Below, one piece after another: positions 9,668-19,626 of a stretch of DNA of 64,000 nucleotides; position 1 is the stretch's first letter; every line of letters starts with the position of its first letter. The position numbers and the translations under genes were made by a program. Where the stretch lies: contig NZ_JACHIU010000001.1 of NCBI RefSeq assembly GCF_014207705.1, forward strand, positions 6,750,501 through 6,814,500, written 5' to 3'. The DNA is from Sphaerisporangium rubeum (lineage in GTDB: Bacteria; Actinomycetota; Actinomycetes; Streptosporangiales; Streptosporangiaceae). Below the pieces are notes generated by a model. It had not been told where the DNA came from. It saw only the letters and a list, made by a program, of their open reading frames with translations, and ran no database searches.

Positions 9668-11500
9668 TCACAGATAGGGCCGCTGGTCCCGCTGGGCCCT
9701 GGTGTAGTCGTCGTGCAGCGGGGACGTCTCGGCCACCGGCACGTCCCACCAGGCGCTGGTCTCCGGCGACGGGCCGGGAACGGTCTCGACGTACACGGCC
9801 GTCGTGGTGCGGGCCTCGCGTGCCTTGAACAGCGCCGTACGCAGCGACGCGGCGTCGGTGGCGCGCAGCACGTCGGCGCCGAGGCTGGCCGCGTTGGCGG
9901 CCAGGTCCACCGGCACGAAACCGCCGTCGAGGTGACCGGACGCGCTCCTCGCGCGGTACGCCGTGCCGAGCCGCCGCGCGCCGACGGCCTCCGACAGGCC
10001 GCCGATGGAGGCGTACCCCCGGTTGTCCACGATCACGACGACCAGCTTGACGCCTTCCTGGACGGCGGTGGCGATCTCTTGAGCCATCATGAGGTACGAA
10101 CCATCACCGACCAGCACGAACACCTCGCGCTCCGGCGCGGCGAGCTTCACCCCGAGGCCTCCCGCGATCTCGTACCCCATGCACGAGTAGCCGTACTCGA
10201 CGTGGTAGCTCTTCGGTCCGGAAGGCCGCCACAGTTTGTGCAGGTCACCAGGCATGGACCCGGCGGCGTTCACCACCACGCCGTCGGTGCCGGCGACGTC
10301 GTTGAGCACCGAGAGCACCACCGGCTGGGTGAGCCGGTCCCCCTCGGTGACCGACGCGGCCCGCTCGCGCCACTCGCGGCCGAGCCGGGACGCGCGGGCC
10401 GTCCACGACGGGTCGGCCTTCCAGCCGCCGAGGTCGAACAGCGCCAGGCTCTCGCGCGCGTCGCCGACCAGCATGACGCCGGCGTGCTTGGCCGCGTCGA
10501 ACGCCGCGACGTTGACGTTGACGAACCGCACGTCACCGAACAGGGTGCGGGAGGCCGTCGTGAAGTCGGTGTACCGGGTGCCGATCCCGATGACCAGGTC
10601 GGCCTCCCTGGCGATGGCGTTGGCGGCCGTCGTGCCGGTGTGGCCGATGGCGCCGAGCGCGCACGGGTGGTCGTACGGCAGCACCCCTTTGCCGGCCTGG
10701 GTCTCCCCCACCGGGATGCCGCGCGCGACGGAGAACACGGACAGTTCGTCGCACGCCTCGCTGTACACGACGCCGCCACCGGCGACGATCAGCGGTCGCC
10801 GGGACGCCTTGATCGTCTCGGTGGCGCGCTCCACCGCGGCGGCGTCCGGCAGCGGCCGCGCGACGTGCCACACGCGCCGTTCGAACAGCTCGCTCGGCCA
10901 GTCGTACGCCTCGGCCTGCACGTCCTGCGGCAGCGCGAGCGTGACGGCGCCGGTCTCGGCCGGGTCGGTGAGCACCCGCATCGCCGCCATCAGCGCGGAC
11001 GGCAGTTGCTCGGGCCGGTGGATCCGGTCGAAGAACCGCGACACCGGACGCAGGCAGTCGTTGACGGTGACGTCGTACGACCGGGGGTCCTCCAGTTCCT
11101 GCAGCACCGTGCCGGAACGCCGCGTCGCGAACACGTCACCCGGCAGCAGCAGCACGGGGATGCGGTTGATGGTGGCGAGCGCCGCGCCGGTCACCATGTT
11201 GGTGGCCCCGGGCCCGATCGAGCTGGTGCAAGCGAATGTGGACAACCGGTCACGGGTGCGTGCGAACCCGACAGCCGTGTGCACCATGGCCTGCTCGTTG
11301 CGCGCCAGATAGTACGGCAACGGGTCGCGCAGCCCGCCGCCCTGCTCGGCGAGCGCCTGGCCGATCCCGGCCACGTTGCCGTGGCCGAAGATGCCGAGGC
11401 ACCCCGCGACGAGCCGCTGCTCCACGCCGTCGCGTTCGCTCCACTGCGCGGCGAGGAACCGAACCAGGGCCTGCGCCGCGGTCAGCCGTACCGTCGTCAT
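9668..11500 (-). CDS. iolD: 3D-(3,5/4)-trihydroxycyclohexane-1,2-dione hydrolase
   Basis: ThDP-dependent C-C hydrolase of myo-inositol catabolism that opens the cyclic diketone to 5-deoxyglucuronate. 610 residues in acetolactate-synthase-like order: N-terminal Pyr domain with the catalytic Glu region YLARNEQAMVH, a central domain (residues about 200-340), and a C-terminal PP domain with GDGSYLMM followed about 26 residues later by DNRGY, the Mg-ThDP motif. It is the last gene of the iol operon; its start overlaps the iolB stop (ATGA). The terminator at 9607-9648 follows. Confidence 0.95.
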   Translation of the reverse strand: MTTVRLTAAQALVRFLAAQWSERDGVEQRLVAGCLGIFGHGNVAGIGQALAEQGGGLRDPLPYYLARNEQAMVHTAVGFARTRDRLSTFACTSSIGPGATNMVTGAALATINRIPVLLLPGDVFATRRSGTVLQELEDPRSYDVTVNDCLRPVSRFFDRIHRPEQLPSALMAAMRVLTDPAETGAVTLALPQDVQAEAYDWPSELFERRVWHVARPLPDAAAVERATETIKASRRPLIVAGGGVVYSEACDELSVFSVARGIPVGETQAGKGVLPYDHPCALGAIGHTGTTAANAIAREADLVIGIGTRYTDFTTASRTLFGDVRFVNVNVAAFDAAKHAGVMLVGDARESLALFDLGGWKADPSWTARASRLGREWRERAASVTEGDRLTQPVVLSVLNDVAGTDGVVVNAAGSMPGDLHKLWRPSGPKSYHVEYGYSCMGYEIAGGLGVKLAAPEREVFVLVGDGSYLMMAQEIATAVQEGVKLVVVIVDNRGYASIGGLSEAVGARRLGTAYRARSASGHLDGGFVPVDLAANAASLGADVLRATDAASLRTALFKAREARTTTAVYVETVPGPSPETSAWWDVPVAETSPLHDDYTRAQRDQRPYL

Positions 11501-12348
11501 GCGGGATCCTCCTGCGGCAGGGGGGCCGCGGTCATCGGCACCCGGGGGTCCACCTGCTCACCGGCCCAGCTCGACCGGATCCACGTGTGCCTGGGGTCGT
11601 CGCGGAAGGCCATGGTGCGCACCTGCGCGGGCCCGGCGAGCACGTTCAGGTAGTACAGGTCGTAGCCGGGGGCCGCCATCGACGGGCCGTGGTAGCCGTG
11701 CGGCACCAGCACGACGTCACCGCCGCTCACCTCGGTCAGCACGTCGATGGGCCGGTCCGGTGTGCCGTACACCCGCTGGTAGCCGGGGCCGCCTTCGAAG
11801 TAGTAGATCTCCTCCAGCTCCGCCTCGTGCTCGGAGCAGGTGTCGTGCTTGTGCGGCGGGTACGACGACCAGTTGCCGCCGGGGGTGAGCACCTCGACGG
11901 CCACCAGCTTGTCACAGTCGAACGCGTCAGGCGCGCAGAAGTTGTTGACCTGCCTGCTGGCCTGTCCCGCGCCGCGCACCTCCACCGGCACGTCGGCGGC
12001 CGCGCCGTACCGCACGGCGAGCCGCCGCGTGGCGACCGCGGACGGCAGCGCGAAGCGGCCGTACCCGGTGACGCGGGCCGTGGCGCCGACCGGCAGGTAC
12101 GCGAAGTCGCTGACCGCGTCGAACACCGAGACCCGGCCGTGCAGGCGCAGCCGCACGTCGTCGCACTCGACGGCGCACGACCCCGACAGCGGCAGCACCA
12201 GCATCTCCTCGTCCCCGGTGGCGAACTCGACGGTCTCGCCTGACAGGGTGAGTGTGCGCAGCCCGGTGTACGTCCATCCGGCGAGCTTCGGCGTGACGGC
12301 CAGCGACCACGGGGCCGAGGCGGTGGCGCCGGCGGGGATGTACGTCAT
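11497..12348 (-). CDS. iolB: 5-deoxy-glucuronate isomerase
   Basis: Bicupin isomerase converting 5-deoxy-glucuronate to 5-dehydro-2-deoxygluconate. 283 residues, normal length. The metal site region PPHKHDTCSEHEAELEEIYYFE and the later HGYHGPSMAAPGYDLYYLNVLAG are family hallmarks. The start ATG overlaps the stop of the aldolase gene and its stop overlaps the iolD start, so translation is coupled through the operon. Confidence 0.95.
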   Translation of the reverse strand: MTYIPAGATASAPWSLAVTPKLAGWTYTGLRTLTLSGETVEFATGDEEMLVLPLSGSCAVECDDVRLRLHGRVSVFDAVSDFAYLPVGATARVTGYGRFALPSAVATRRLAVRYGAAADVPVEVRGAGQASRQVNNFCAPDAFDCDKLVAVEVLTPGGNWSSYPPHKHDTCSEHEAELEEIYYFEGGPGYQRVYGTPDRPIDVLTEVSGGDVVLVPHGYHGPSMAAPGYDLYYLNVLAGPAQVRTMAFRDDPRHTWIRSSWAGEQVDPRVPMTAAPLPQEDPA

Positions 12349-13229
12349 CGGCTGACCTCCAACAGCCCGGCGGCGGTGTCCACGGCCGCGGCCACGTCAT
12401 CGTCAGGAGGGTAGAGCAGCGCGCGGCCCACCACGAGCCCCCGCACGCCTGGCAGCCGCAGCGCCGCGTCCCACGAGGCGTACACCTCGTCGGGGGCCGC
12501 CGACGGGTCGCCGCCGAGCAGCAGCGTGGGGAGTGTGGTGGCCTCCATGACGCGTTCCATCTCGCCGACCACAGGGAGCTTCAGCCAGGTGTACGCGGAC
12601 GTCGCGCCGAGTCCCTGGCCGACGCTGACGGCTCGGATCATGCCTTCGGCGGACATGTCGTGATGAACACCGGTCTCGTCGCGGTCCGACCAGAAAGGTT
12701 CCACCAGTGCCACCAGGCCCGCGCGGGCCAGCGCGGTGACGGCACGCGCGCAGGACTCCAGGGTGGCGGCGGTCTCCGGCGCGCGCAGGCCGATGCGCAG
12801 GAGCATCTTGCCGCCGTCCAGGCCCATGCCGGCGATCGACTCGGTGTCGTAGGCGGTGAACCGGTCGTCGAACTCGAACGCGGCGCCGTGCAACCCGCCG
12901 CGGTTCATGGAGCCGATCACGATCTTGTCGTCCAGCGCGCCGAGCAGCAGCAGGTCCTCCACGACGTCAGGTGTGGCGAGCAGGCCGTCCACCCCGGGCC
13001 GGGCCAGCGCGGTACGCAGCCGGTCGAGCAGGTCGGTACGGCTCGCCATGGCGAGCGGCCGGCCCCGCACGCCGAGCGCGCCGCGCGCGGGGTGGTCGGC
13101 CGCGATGACCAGCAGCTGACCGTCCCGTTCGTGCGGGGAACGGCGGCGGCGGGCCGCGGCCATCTCGGCGATCATGCCGGGGTGGCGGGCCCGGGTCCCG
13201 GTCAGCAGCCTGCGGTCCTCGTCACGCAT
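12345..13229 (-). CDS. Cgl0159-family TIM-barrel aldolase of the iol operon
   Basis: 294 residues with a (beta/alpha)8 fold resembling class I aldolases: LLVIAADHPARG near the N-terminus, a KMLLRIG segment holding a candidate Schiff-base lysine, LVEPFWSD and LPTLLLGGDPS. Genes of this family sit in actinobacterial inositol clusters and probably cleave 2-deoxy-5-keto-gluconate-6-phosphate to malonate semialdehyde and DHAP, the IolJ step. That assignment is inferred from context. It overlaps iolC by eight bases and iolB by four. Confidence 0.82.
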   Translation of the reverse strand: MRDEDRRLLTGTRARHPGMIAEMAAARRRRSPHERDGQLLVIAADHPARGALGVRGRPLAMASRTDLLDRLRTALARPGVDGLLATPDVVEDLLLLGALDDKIVIGSMNRGGLHGAAFEFDDRFTAYDTESIAGMGLDGGKMLLRIGLRAPETAATLESCARAVTALARAGLVALVEPFWSDRDETGVHHDMSAEGMIRAVSVGQGLGATSAYTWLKLPVVGEMERVMEATTLPTLLLGGDPSAAPDEVYASWDAALRLPGVRGLVVGRALLYPPDDDVAAAVDTAAGLLEVSR

Positions 13230-14163
13230 CGTTCTCTCCTAGCAGCGCACGCACCTCGGCGCTCGTCGGCATGGCAGGCGCGCAGGCCAGCCGTCCCGCG
13301 ACGATCGCGCCGGCCGCGTTGGCGAACCGCAGCACGTCGCCGAGGTCCCGTCCCGCGAGCAGCCCGTCGCACAGCGCGCCGCCGAACGCGTCACCCGCGC
13401 CGAGGCCGTTCACGACCTCCACCGGCACCGGCGGCACCTCCACGACCCCGTCGCGTGTCATGCCGAGCACCCCGCCTGAGCCCCGCTTCACCACGGCCAG
13501 CTCGACGCCGAGGTCGAGCAGCGCCTTGCCGGCCTCGTACGGGTCCGGCACGCCGGTGGCGACCTCGCATTCCTCGACGTTCCCCACGGCCACGGTGACG
13601 TGCCGCAGCGCCGCGCGTACCTGCTCGCGCGCCTCGGCCGCCGACCCCCAGAACATCGGCCGGTAGTCGAGGTCGAGCACGGTGAGCGGCGCGCGGCCCC
13701 TGGCCCGCCAGGCGGCGAAATGGGCCGCGCGCGACGGCTCCTGCGACAGACCGGTGACCGTGGCCCAGAACAACCCGGCCTTCCTGACGGCCTGGAGATC
13801 GAGCTCCTCGGGACGGATCACCAGGTCAGGGGCTTTGGGGTAGCGGTAGAAGAACAGCGGGAAGTCCTCAGGCGGCCGGATCTCGCAGAACGTCACCGGT
13901 GTCGGCAGGCCGGGGACCTCGGTCACGTACCGGTCGTCCACGCCGTACGAACGCAGCGCGTCGTGGACGAAAAGGCCGAACGGGTCGGCCCCCGTGCGGG
14001 TGATCACGGCGGCGGACCGGCCGAGGCGCGCCGCGGCGACCGCGACGTTGGTGGGGCTGCCGCCGAGGTACTTGCCGAACGTCTCCACCTCGCGCAGCGA
14101 GACGCCGACCTGCAACGGGTAGATGTCCACACCCACCCGGCCCATCGTGAGCACCTCGGTCAC
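13222..14163 (-). CDS. iolC: 5-dehydro-2-deoxygluconokinase
   Basis: PfkB/ribokinase-family kinase of 313 residues that phosphorylates 5-dehydro-2-deoxygluconate. Visible are the N-terminal sugar-binding GGSPTNVAVAAARLG and the C-terminal PfkB signature NGLGAGDAFGGALCDGL with the catalytic Asp. The GTG at 14163 begins 37 nt after the iolE stop. An unrelated short ATG frame begins at the iolE stop and is ignored. Confidence 0.93.
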   Translation of the reverse strand: MTEVLTMGRVGVDIYPLQVGVSLREVETFGKYLGGSPTNVAVAAARLGRSAAVITRTGADPFGLFVHDALRSYGVDDRYVTEVPGLPTPVTFCEIRPPEDFPLFFYRYPKAPDLVIRPEELDLQAVRKAGLFWATVTGLSQEPSRAAHFAAWRARGRAPLTVLDLDYRPMFWGSAAEAREQVRAALRHVTVAVGNVEECEVATGVPDPYEAGKALLDLGVELAVVKRGSGGVLGMTRDGVVEVPPVPVEVVNGLGAGDAFGGALCDGLLAGRDLGDVLRFANAAGAIVAGRLACAPAMPTSAEVRALLGENDA

Positions 14164-14200
14164 CCGGGCCCCCGGTGATCGACGGTCGTGAGCGCCTCGG

Positions 14201-15061
14201 TCATGTCAGTCCGGCCAGGTAGGCGAGACCGCGGCGCACCGACGCCACCGGGCCGGCGCCGCCGGGGGGCTCGGTGTCGAGCACCACGTCCTGCTCCATG
14301 ACGTACCAGCCGTCGTACCCGGCCGCGCCGAGCCCGGCCACGATCCCCGCGACGTCCACGTCGCCGTGGCCGAGCGGCCGGTAGATCCCCTCGCGCACGG
14401 CCTCGGTGTAGGTCAGCTTTCCCCCGCGGACCCGGCCGGCGAGCGTGGCGTCCACGTCTTTGAGGTGCACGTGTGCCACCCTTGCTGCTGCCCTGGACAC
14501 CAGGTCGAGCGGGTCGGTGCCCCCGATGAGTAGGTGACCGGTGTCCAGGCACAGCGGCATGTCGGAGCCGTCGAGCACACGGTCGACGTCGTCGCGCGTC
14601 TCGACCATGGTGCCGACGTGCGGGTGCAGCGTCACCGCGCGGCCGGCCCGCGCCGCGGCCTCGCGCACCCGCGTGAGGTTGCCGAGGAGCGTGGCCCAGC
14701 CGCGGTCGTCGAGCACGGGACGCGCGTCGTAGCCGTCGGTGCCGGTGGCGGCGGCCAGCACCACCATGCCGACGCCGCCTTCGGCGAACGACCGCAGCAC
14801 CGCCTCGGCCTGCGGCATCGGGTCGTGCGCCGGGTCGTGCAGGACGAGCGGGACGAAACCGCCGACGCCGCGCAGGCCGTACGTCTCCAGCAGTTCCGCG
14901 CGCTCACGTGGATCGGCCGGCAGGAAGCCGTCGGGGCCGAGCTCGGTGGCGGTGAGGCCGAGCGACCGCATCTCGGCGAGCACCCGGTCCCTGCCGAGCT
15001 GGTGTCCCCAGCCCGGCACCTCGCACACACCCCACGAGATCGGCGCCGCCGCCAGACGCAT
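14201..15061 (-). CDS. iolE: IolE-like sugar isomerase/dehydratase (TIM barrel)
   Basis: 286-residue AP-endonuclease-2-like TIM barrel. APISWGVCEVPGWG at the N-terminus and the metal-binding segments TLHPHVGTMVE, LCLDTGHLLIGG and HVHLKDVD match the IolE/xylose-isomerase-like family. In this operon it most likely performs the inosose dehydration step; a role as inosose isomerase (IolI) is the alternative. The ATG at 15061 lies two bases after the iolG stop, and an upstream in-frame extension falls within iolG and is rejected. Confidence 0.82.
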   Translation of the reverse strand: MRLAAAPISWGVCEVPGWGHQLGRDRVLAEMRSLGLTATELGPDGFLPADPRERAELLETYGLRGVGGFVPLVLHDPAHDPMPQAEAVLRSFAEGGVGMVVLAAATGTDGYDARPVLDDRGWATLLGNLTRVREAAARAGRAVTLHPHVGTMVETRDDVDRVLDGSDMPLCLDTGHLLIGGTDPLDLVSRAAARVAHVHLKDVDATLAGRVRGGKLTYTEAVREGIYRPLGHGDVDVAGIVAGLGAAGYDGWYVMEQDVVLDTEPPGGAGPVASVRRGLAYLAGLT

Positions 15062-15063
15062 GG

Positions 15064-16047
15064 TCACGCGGTCACCTCCGCGACCCGCACCGGCCGTCCC
15101 TCGCGGCGGGACAGCTCGGCGGCCTCGGCGATCAGCAGCGCGGCGAGCGCGTCCTGAACGGTGCACGGGCTGTCGCCGTCCTCGGCGGCGAGCGCGAGGA
15201 AGGCGTCCATCTCGGCGACGTACGCGGCCTCGAAGCGCGCGCCGAAGTCCGGCCACGGTTCGTTGGCGGGGAACGTCGCCTCGGGCTCGGCCGACGTCAG
15301 CGGCACACGGTCCGCAAGGCCCACGGCCACGGTGCTCAGGGAGCCGGCGAGCTCCATGCGCACGTCGTAACCCGCGCCGTTGTAGCGGGAACCCTGAAGG
15401 GTGACCAGGGTGCCGTCGTCCAGGGTGAGCAGGGCCGCGCTGGTGTCCACGTCCCCGGCTTCGGCGAAGAACCCGGCACCACGGTTGGCGCCGGTCGCGT
15501 ACACGGTGTCCACCTCCCTGCCGGTCACCCAGCGCAGGATGTCGAAGTCGTGGATGTGGCAGTCGCGGAAGATGCCGCCGGACGACGCGATGTACGCCGC
15601 CGCCGGCGGCCGGGGGTCGGCGGTGAGCAGGTGGACCCGGTGCAGGTCGCCGAGGTCGCCGGCGCTCAGCGTGCGGCGCGCGGCGGCGTACCCGGCGTCG
15701 AAGCGGCGCTGGAACCCGATGTGCGCGAGGACGCCGTGCCGTTCCACCTCCTGCGCGACCCGCCGGGTCTCGGACACGCCGAGCGCCACGGGTTTCTCGC
15801 AGAAGACCGGCAGGCCGGCGGCGCAGGCACGCAGGATCAGCTCGGCGTGCGTGCCGGTCGGCGTGGCGATCACGACGGCGTCCGCGTCGAACGCGTCACC
15901 CACCTTGGCGCCGACGCGGGCCGCGACGTCGGCGGCCAGCGCCTCGTCGGCGTCGGCGAGCACGAGCTCCTCGACCCTGGGGTGGGCCGACAGTGTCGCC
16001 GCGTGGAAAGCACCGATCCTGCCGAGACCCAACAGACCCACACGCAT
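15064..16047 (-). CDS. iolG: Inositol 2-dehydrogenase (Gfo/Idh/MocA family)
   Basis: NAD-dependent oxidation of myo-inositol to scyllo-inosose, the entry step. 327 residues: Rossmann motif GLGRIGAFHA at the N-terminus, CEKPVALG near residue 95 with the conserved Lys, and the HIHDFDILRW catalytic His/Asp segment. It is the first gene of the operon. GGAGG lies just before the ATG. A promoter with an operator-like repeat is visible 40-80 bp upstream. Confidence 0.93.
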   Translation of the reverse strand: MRVGLLGLGRIGAFHAATLSAHPRVEELVLADADEALAADVAARVGAKVGDAFDADAVVIATPTGTHAELILRACAAGLPVFCEKPVALGVSETRRVAQEVERHGVLAHIGFQRRFDAGYAAARRTLSAGDLGDLHRVHLLTADPRPPAAAYIASSGGIFRDCHIHDFDILRWVTGREVDTVYATGANRGAGFFAEAGDVDTSAALLTLDDGTLVTLQGSRYNGAGYDVRMELAGSLSTVAVGLADRVPLTSAEPEATFPANEPWPDFGARFEAAYVAEMDAFLALAAEDGDSPCTVQDALAALLIAEAAELSRREGRPVRVAEVTA

Positions 16048-16085
16048 GCCGCCTCCGCCTCGATCAGCTCATCGCACCCGTCCCA

Positions 16086-16128
16086 GTTCTAAGTACCGGA
16101 GCGACGGGAGTCAAGACTTTGTCCTGAC
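16086..16128 (-). promoter_or_regulatory. iol operon promoter with operator-like inverted repeat
   Basis: On the minus strand TTGACT (16114-16109) and TAGAAC (16091-16086) are 17 bp apart, giving a leader of about 30 nt before iolG. The inverted repeat GTCAGGAC-AAA-GTCTTGAC (16128-16110, one mismatch) overlaps the -35, as expected for a repressor site. No regulator gene lies nearby. Confidence 0.68.
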
Positions 16129-16157
16129 ATGTGGATAAACCAGGGCGAGTGGCACTC

Positions 16158-16469
16158 TCACCAGGAGCGCGCGCGGCCGGGGGTGGCGTGCTTCTCGTCG
16201 TGGGTGCCGACGGGACGCATGTCGTCACCCGCGAGGTCCTGACCGGTCCACTCGTGGTGCTCCCCCTCGCGGTACGGCGCCTCCTCCACGGCCGCCGGCC
16301 GGCTTCGGGTGATCTCGCGGCGGCGCGGGCCGCGCGGATCCGGCTTGACGGGCCACTCCACGGGGTCGCTGCGGATGCCTTTCAGCACGATGGCCACCAG
16401 TGCGACACCGAGGGCCGACGCCACGACCAGCACTCCGAACACGACCACGACGATGTATCCAGGGTCCAT
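16158..16469 (-). CDS. Small single-helix membrane protein
   Basis: 103 residues: one N-terminal membrane helix ([25 protein letters not shown], about residues 4-28) and a charged cytoplasmic tail. The ATG at 16469 has GGAGGAG six bases upstream. An earlier in-frame GTG/ATG would add 24 polar residues before the helix and is less likely. Not recognised as a named family; homologues of this style are common next to housekeeping genes in actinobacteria. It is divergent from the fumarase gene. Confidence 0.65.
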   Translation of the reverse strand: MDPGYIVVVVFGVLVVASALGVALVAIVLKGIRSDPVEWPVKPDPRGPRRREITRSRPAAVEEAPYREGEHHEWTGQDLAGDDMRPVGTHDEKHATPGRARSW

Positions 16470-16642
16470 GGCTCTCCTCCAGATCCATTGGCTTTTGTCT
16501 GGTTTTAAGCCCTTCGTCTTTTTCGTTACCCCAGGACGCACAGCTCACCCCATCCTTTCGTCAAACCCCGCGGCCGGAGGAGGGACGCGGACGCCGTAAT
16601 CTGCACATCGGACGGCGAGCGAAGACGACAGGAGCACCACCG

Positions 16643-18298
16643 ATGCCCGAGTTCGACTACACCGATCTGCTGCCACTCGGCCACGACGAGACGGAGTACC
16701 GTCTGGTCACGGCGGAGGGGGTCCGCACGGTCGAAGCGGCCGGACGCACGTTCCTGGAGGTCGACCCCGAGGCGCTGCGGCTGCTCACCGCGACCGCCGT
16801 CCACGACATCTCGCACTACCTGCGCGCGAGCCACCTCGCTCAGCTGCGACGCATCATCGACGACCCCGAGGCCAGCGGCAACGACCGGTTCGTCGCGCTC
16901 GACCTGCTCAAGAACGCGAGCATCTCCGCCGGCGGTGTGCTCCCCATGTGCCAGGACACCGGCACGGCCATAATCATGGGCAAACGCGGCAGGCACGTGC
17001 TCACCGACGGCGCCGACGCCAAGCACGTCGCGCGCGGCGTGTACGACGCCTACACCGAGCTCAACCTGCGGTACTCGCAGATGGCGCCGCTGACCATGTG
17101 GGACGAGCGCAACACCGGGAACAACCTCCCCGCGCAGATCGAGCTGTACGCCGAGGACCCCCACGGCCACCCCGACGAGTACAAGCTGCTCTTCATGGCC
17201 AAAGGCGGCGGCAGCGCCAACAAGTCGTTCCTCTACCAGGAGACCAAGGCGGTGCTCAACGAGAAGCGCATGCTCGCCTTCCTGGAAGAGAAGATCCGCT
17301 CCCTCGGCACCGCGGCCTGTCCGCCGTACCATCTGGCCGTCGTCGTCGGCGGCACCAGCGCCGAGTACGCGCTGAAGACCGCCAAGTACGCCTCGGCGCG
17401 CTACCTCGACTCCATCCCCACGCAGGGCTCGCCGGCCGGCCACGGCTTCCGTGACCTGGAGATGGAGAAGAAGGTCTTCGAGCTGACGCAGCGGCTCGGC
17501 ATCGGCGCGCAGTTCGGCGGCAAGTACTTCTGCCACGACGTACGGGTCATCCGTCTGCCGCGCCACGGCGCGTCCTGCCCCGTCGCGATCGCCGTGTCGT
17601 GCAGCGCCGACCGGCAGGCCCTCGCCAAGATCACGTCGGAGGGGGTGTTCCTGGAGAAGCTGGAGACCGACCCGGCGCGGTTCCTCCCCGAGACCACCGA
17701 CGAGCATCTGTCCGGCGACGTCGTGACCATCGACCTCAACCGGCCGATGCCGGAGATCCTCGCCGAGCTGTCCCGCCACCCCGTCAAGACCCGCCTGTCG
17801 CTCAACGGCCCGCTGGTCGTGGCCCGCGACATCGCGCACGCCAAGATCGCCGAACGGCTCGACGCCGGCGAGGACATGCCGCAGTACCTCAAGGACCACG
17901 CCGTCTACTACGCCGGCCCCGCCAAGACCCCCACCGGCTACGCCTCCGGTTCCTTCGGCCCCACCACCGCCGGCCGCATGGACTCCTACGTCGAACGCTT
18001 CCAGGCCGCAGGCGGCTCCCTGGTCATGCTGGCCAAAGGCAACCGCTCCAAGCAGGTCACCGACGCCTGCCACACCCATGGCGGCTTCTACCTCGGCTCC
18101 ATCGGCGGCCCCGCCGCACGTCTCGCGCAGGACTGCATCCGCAAGGTCGAGGTCCTGGAGTACGCCGAGCTCGGCATGGAAGCCGTCTGGAAGATCGAAG
18201 TCGAGGACTTCCCGGCGTTCATCGTCGTCGACGACAAGGGGAACGACTTCTTTCAGGACACCACCGGACCGGTGCTCACGATCGGTCGCAGAATCTGA
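16643..18298 (+). CDS. Class I (4Fe-4S) fumarate hydratase
   Basis: 551 residues in FumA/FumB-like order, an iron-sulfur fumarase interconverting fumarate and malate. The N-terminal alpha domain has [11 protein letters not shown] with a cluster-ligand Cys and [11 protein letters not shown]; further Cys are in AACPPYH and [12 protein letters not shown]. The C-terminal beta domain carries GPTTAGRMD, the hydro-lyase signature of the family. The ATG at 16643 is preceded by AGGAGC at good spacing. The window also carries fumC 3.8 kb downstream, so both classes coexist. Confidence 0.93.
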   Translation: MPEFDYTDLLPLGHDETEYRLVTAEGVRTVEAAGRTFLEVDPEALRLLTATAVHDISHYLRASHLAQLRRIIDDPEASGNDRFVALDLLKNASISAGGVLPMCQDTGTAIIMGKRGRHVLTDGADAKHVARGVYDAYTELNLRYSQMAPLTMWDERNTGNNLPAQIELYAEDPHGHPDEYKLLFMAKGGGSANKSFLYQETKAVLNEKRMLAFLEEKIRSLGTAACPPYHLAVVVGGTSAEYALKTAKYASARYLDSIPTQGSPAGHGFRDLEMEKKVFELTQRLGIGAQFGGKYFCHDVRVIRLPRHGASCPVAIAVSCSADRQALAKITSEGVFLEKLETDPARFLPETTDEHLSGDVVTIDLNRPMPEILAELSRHPVKTRLSLNGPLVVARDIAHAKIAERLDAGEDMPQYLKDHAVYYAGPAKTPTGYASGSFGPTTAGRMDSYVERFQAAGGSLVMLAKGNRSKQVTDACHTHGGFYLGSIGGPAARLAQDCIRKVEVLEYAELGMEAVWKIEVEDFPAFIVVDDKGNDFFQDTTGPVLTIGRRI

Positions 18299-18378
18299 CT
18301 GATCCTGACAGAAGATCTCAACAAAGAATCGGCATGGCCTCTACAGGCGACGTTGAACAAATCGGTAAGCTGCCACCC

Positions 18379-19566
18379 ATGCGTGCCCCGTCCGGCTACG
18401 AGCTGGCCTCGCGATACCGGCTGCTGGAGCCGATCGGCCGTGGCGGCATGGGTACGGTGTGGCGCGCGCACGACGGACTGCTCGGCCGAGAGGTGGCTGT
18501 CAAGGAAGTCAGGCTGCCGCTCGTGCTCGACGAGGAACTGCGCGCGGAGTTGTGCGCGCGCACCGAGCGTGAGGGCCGGGCCACCGCGATGGTCGCGCAC
18601 CCGTCGGTCATCACGGTCTTCGACGTGGTCACCGAGGACGACCGGCCGTGGATCGTCATGGAGCTGCTGCACGCGCAGTCCCTCGACGAGCTGGTACGGC
18701 AGCAGGGGCCGCTGCCGCCGCGCCGCGTGGCCGAGATCGGCCACCAGGTGCTCGGCGCGCTGCGTGCCGTCCACGCCAAAGGCATCCTGCACCGCGACGT
18801 GAAACCCAGCAACGTGCTGGTCACCGAGGACCGCGCGGTGCTCACCGACTTCGGGCTCGCCGCGCTCGAAGGCGACACCTCCATCACACAGGCCGGCATC
18901 GTGCTCGGGTCGGCCGGCTACATCGCGCCTGAACGGGTCCTCGGCGACCGGGCCAGCCCCGCCGCGGACCTGTGGTCCCTCGGCGCCACGCTTTACACCG
19001 CCGTCGAGGGCCGTGGGCTGCACGGCCGCCGTACGGCCGCCGCGGCGCTCGCCGCGCTGACCAGCGGCGAGCCGATCCCCATGGAGCTCGCGGGGCCGCT
19101 CGCGCCGGTCCTGCGGGGGTTGCTGCAGATCGACCCGGCGGCCCGGCTGGACGACAGCAGGGCCTCGCTGATGCTCGCGCGTGTCGCCGCAGGCGGCTCC
19201 GCCGAGGAGCCTCTTGGCGGGCCGGCCCACCGCGCGTCGCGTCCCACGGCCGCGCGCTCGGTCGGTGCGGCCGCGCGGCCGTCCGCCGGGGGGTCGATGC
19301 CGTCCCCGCGGCCCTCCGCCGGCACCACGGCGCCGCGCCGCAGCTCGCACCGTGGTCAGCACCGTGCCGACCGTGCCGAGCGCGCGGTGTACGTGCCGCC
19401 GCCGGGTGACGGCGCTCCGGTGGCTCGCGGTCAGCGCCGTTCCATCGAGGGCCTCCACCGCAAACCGTCGGACTCGTCGGCACGCCGCCGCGTCCCCGAG
19501 CCGGCGACCTTCCTCGACCGGTTGGTGCGGGTGGTACGGGGGTTGCTGGCGACACTGCGGGGCTGA
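18379..19566 (+). CDS. Eukaryotic-type Ser/Thr protein kinase, soluble
   Basis: 395 residues from this start. Kinase domain at about 13-270: glycine loop GRGGMG, invariant Lys in VAVKEV (residue 42), HRDVKPSN (138-145), DFG (157-159), activation segment GSAGYIAPE. The rest is a basic Ala/Ser/Pro/Arg tail without a membrane helix. The domain aligns without gaps to the kinase encoded next, so the pair is a tandem duplication. Start choice: the ATG at 18379 has the same context as the second kinase (TA-rich hexamer then ACCCATG) and may be leaderless; an ATG at 18334 adds 15 residues. Substrates are unknown. Confidence 0.9.
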   Translation: MRAPSGYELASRYRLLEPIGRGGMGTVWRAHDGLLGREVAVKEVRLPLVLDEELRAELCARTEREGRATAMVAHPSVITVFDVVTEDDRPWIVMELLHAQSLDELVRQQGPLPPRRVAEIGHQVLGALRAVHAKGILHRDVKPSNVLVTEDRAVLTDFGLAALEGDTSITQAGIVLGSAGYIAPERVLGDRASPAADLWSLGATLYTAVEGRGLHGRRTAAAALAALTSGEPIPMELAGPLAPVLRGLLQIDPAARLDDSRASLMLARVAAGGSAEEPLGGPAHRASRPTAARSVGAAARPSAGGSMPSPRPSAGTTAPRRSSHRGQHRADRAERAVYVPPPGDGAPVARGQRRSIEGLHRKPSDSSARRRVPEPATFLDRLVRVVRGLLATLRG

Positions 19567-19626
19567 GTTCGATGCGGTAAGTGCGGCGAAAGCATTTATC
19601 TACCCGGAATCGCTATCTTCTTACCC

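Noticed and set aside
8948..11653. A 901-codon plus-strand frame across the MFS gene, terminator and iolD
   Set aside because: It crosses a strong terminator and lies antisense to iolD, a definite gene.
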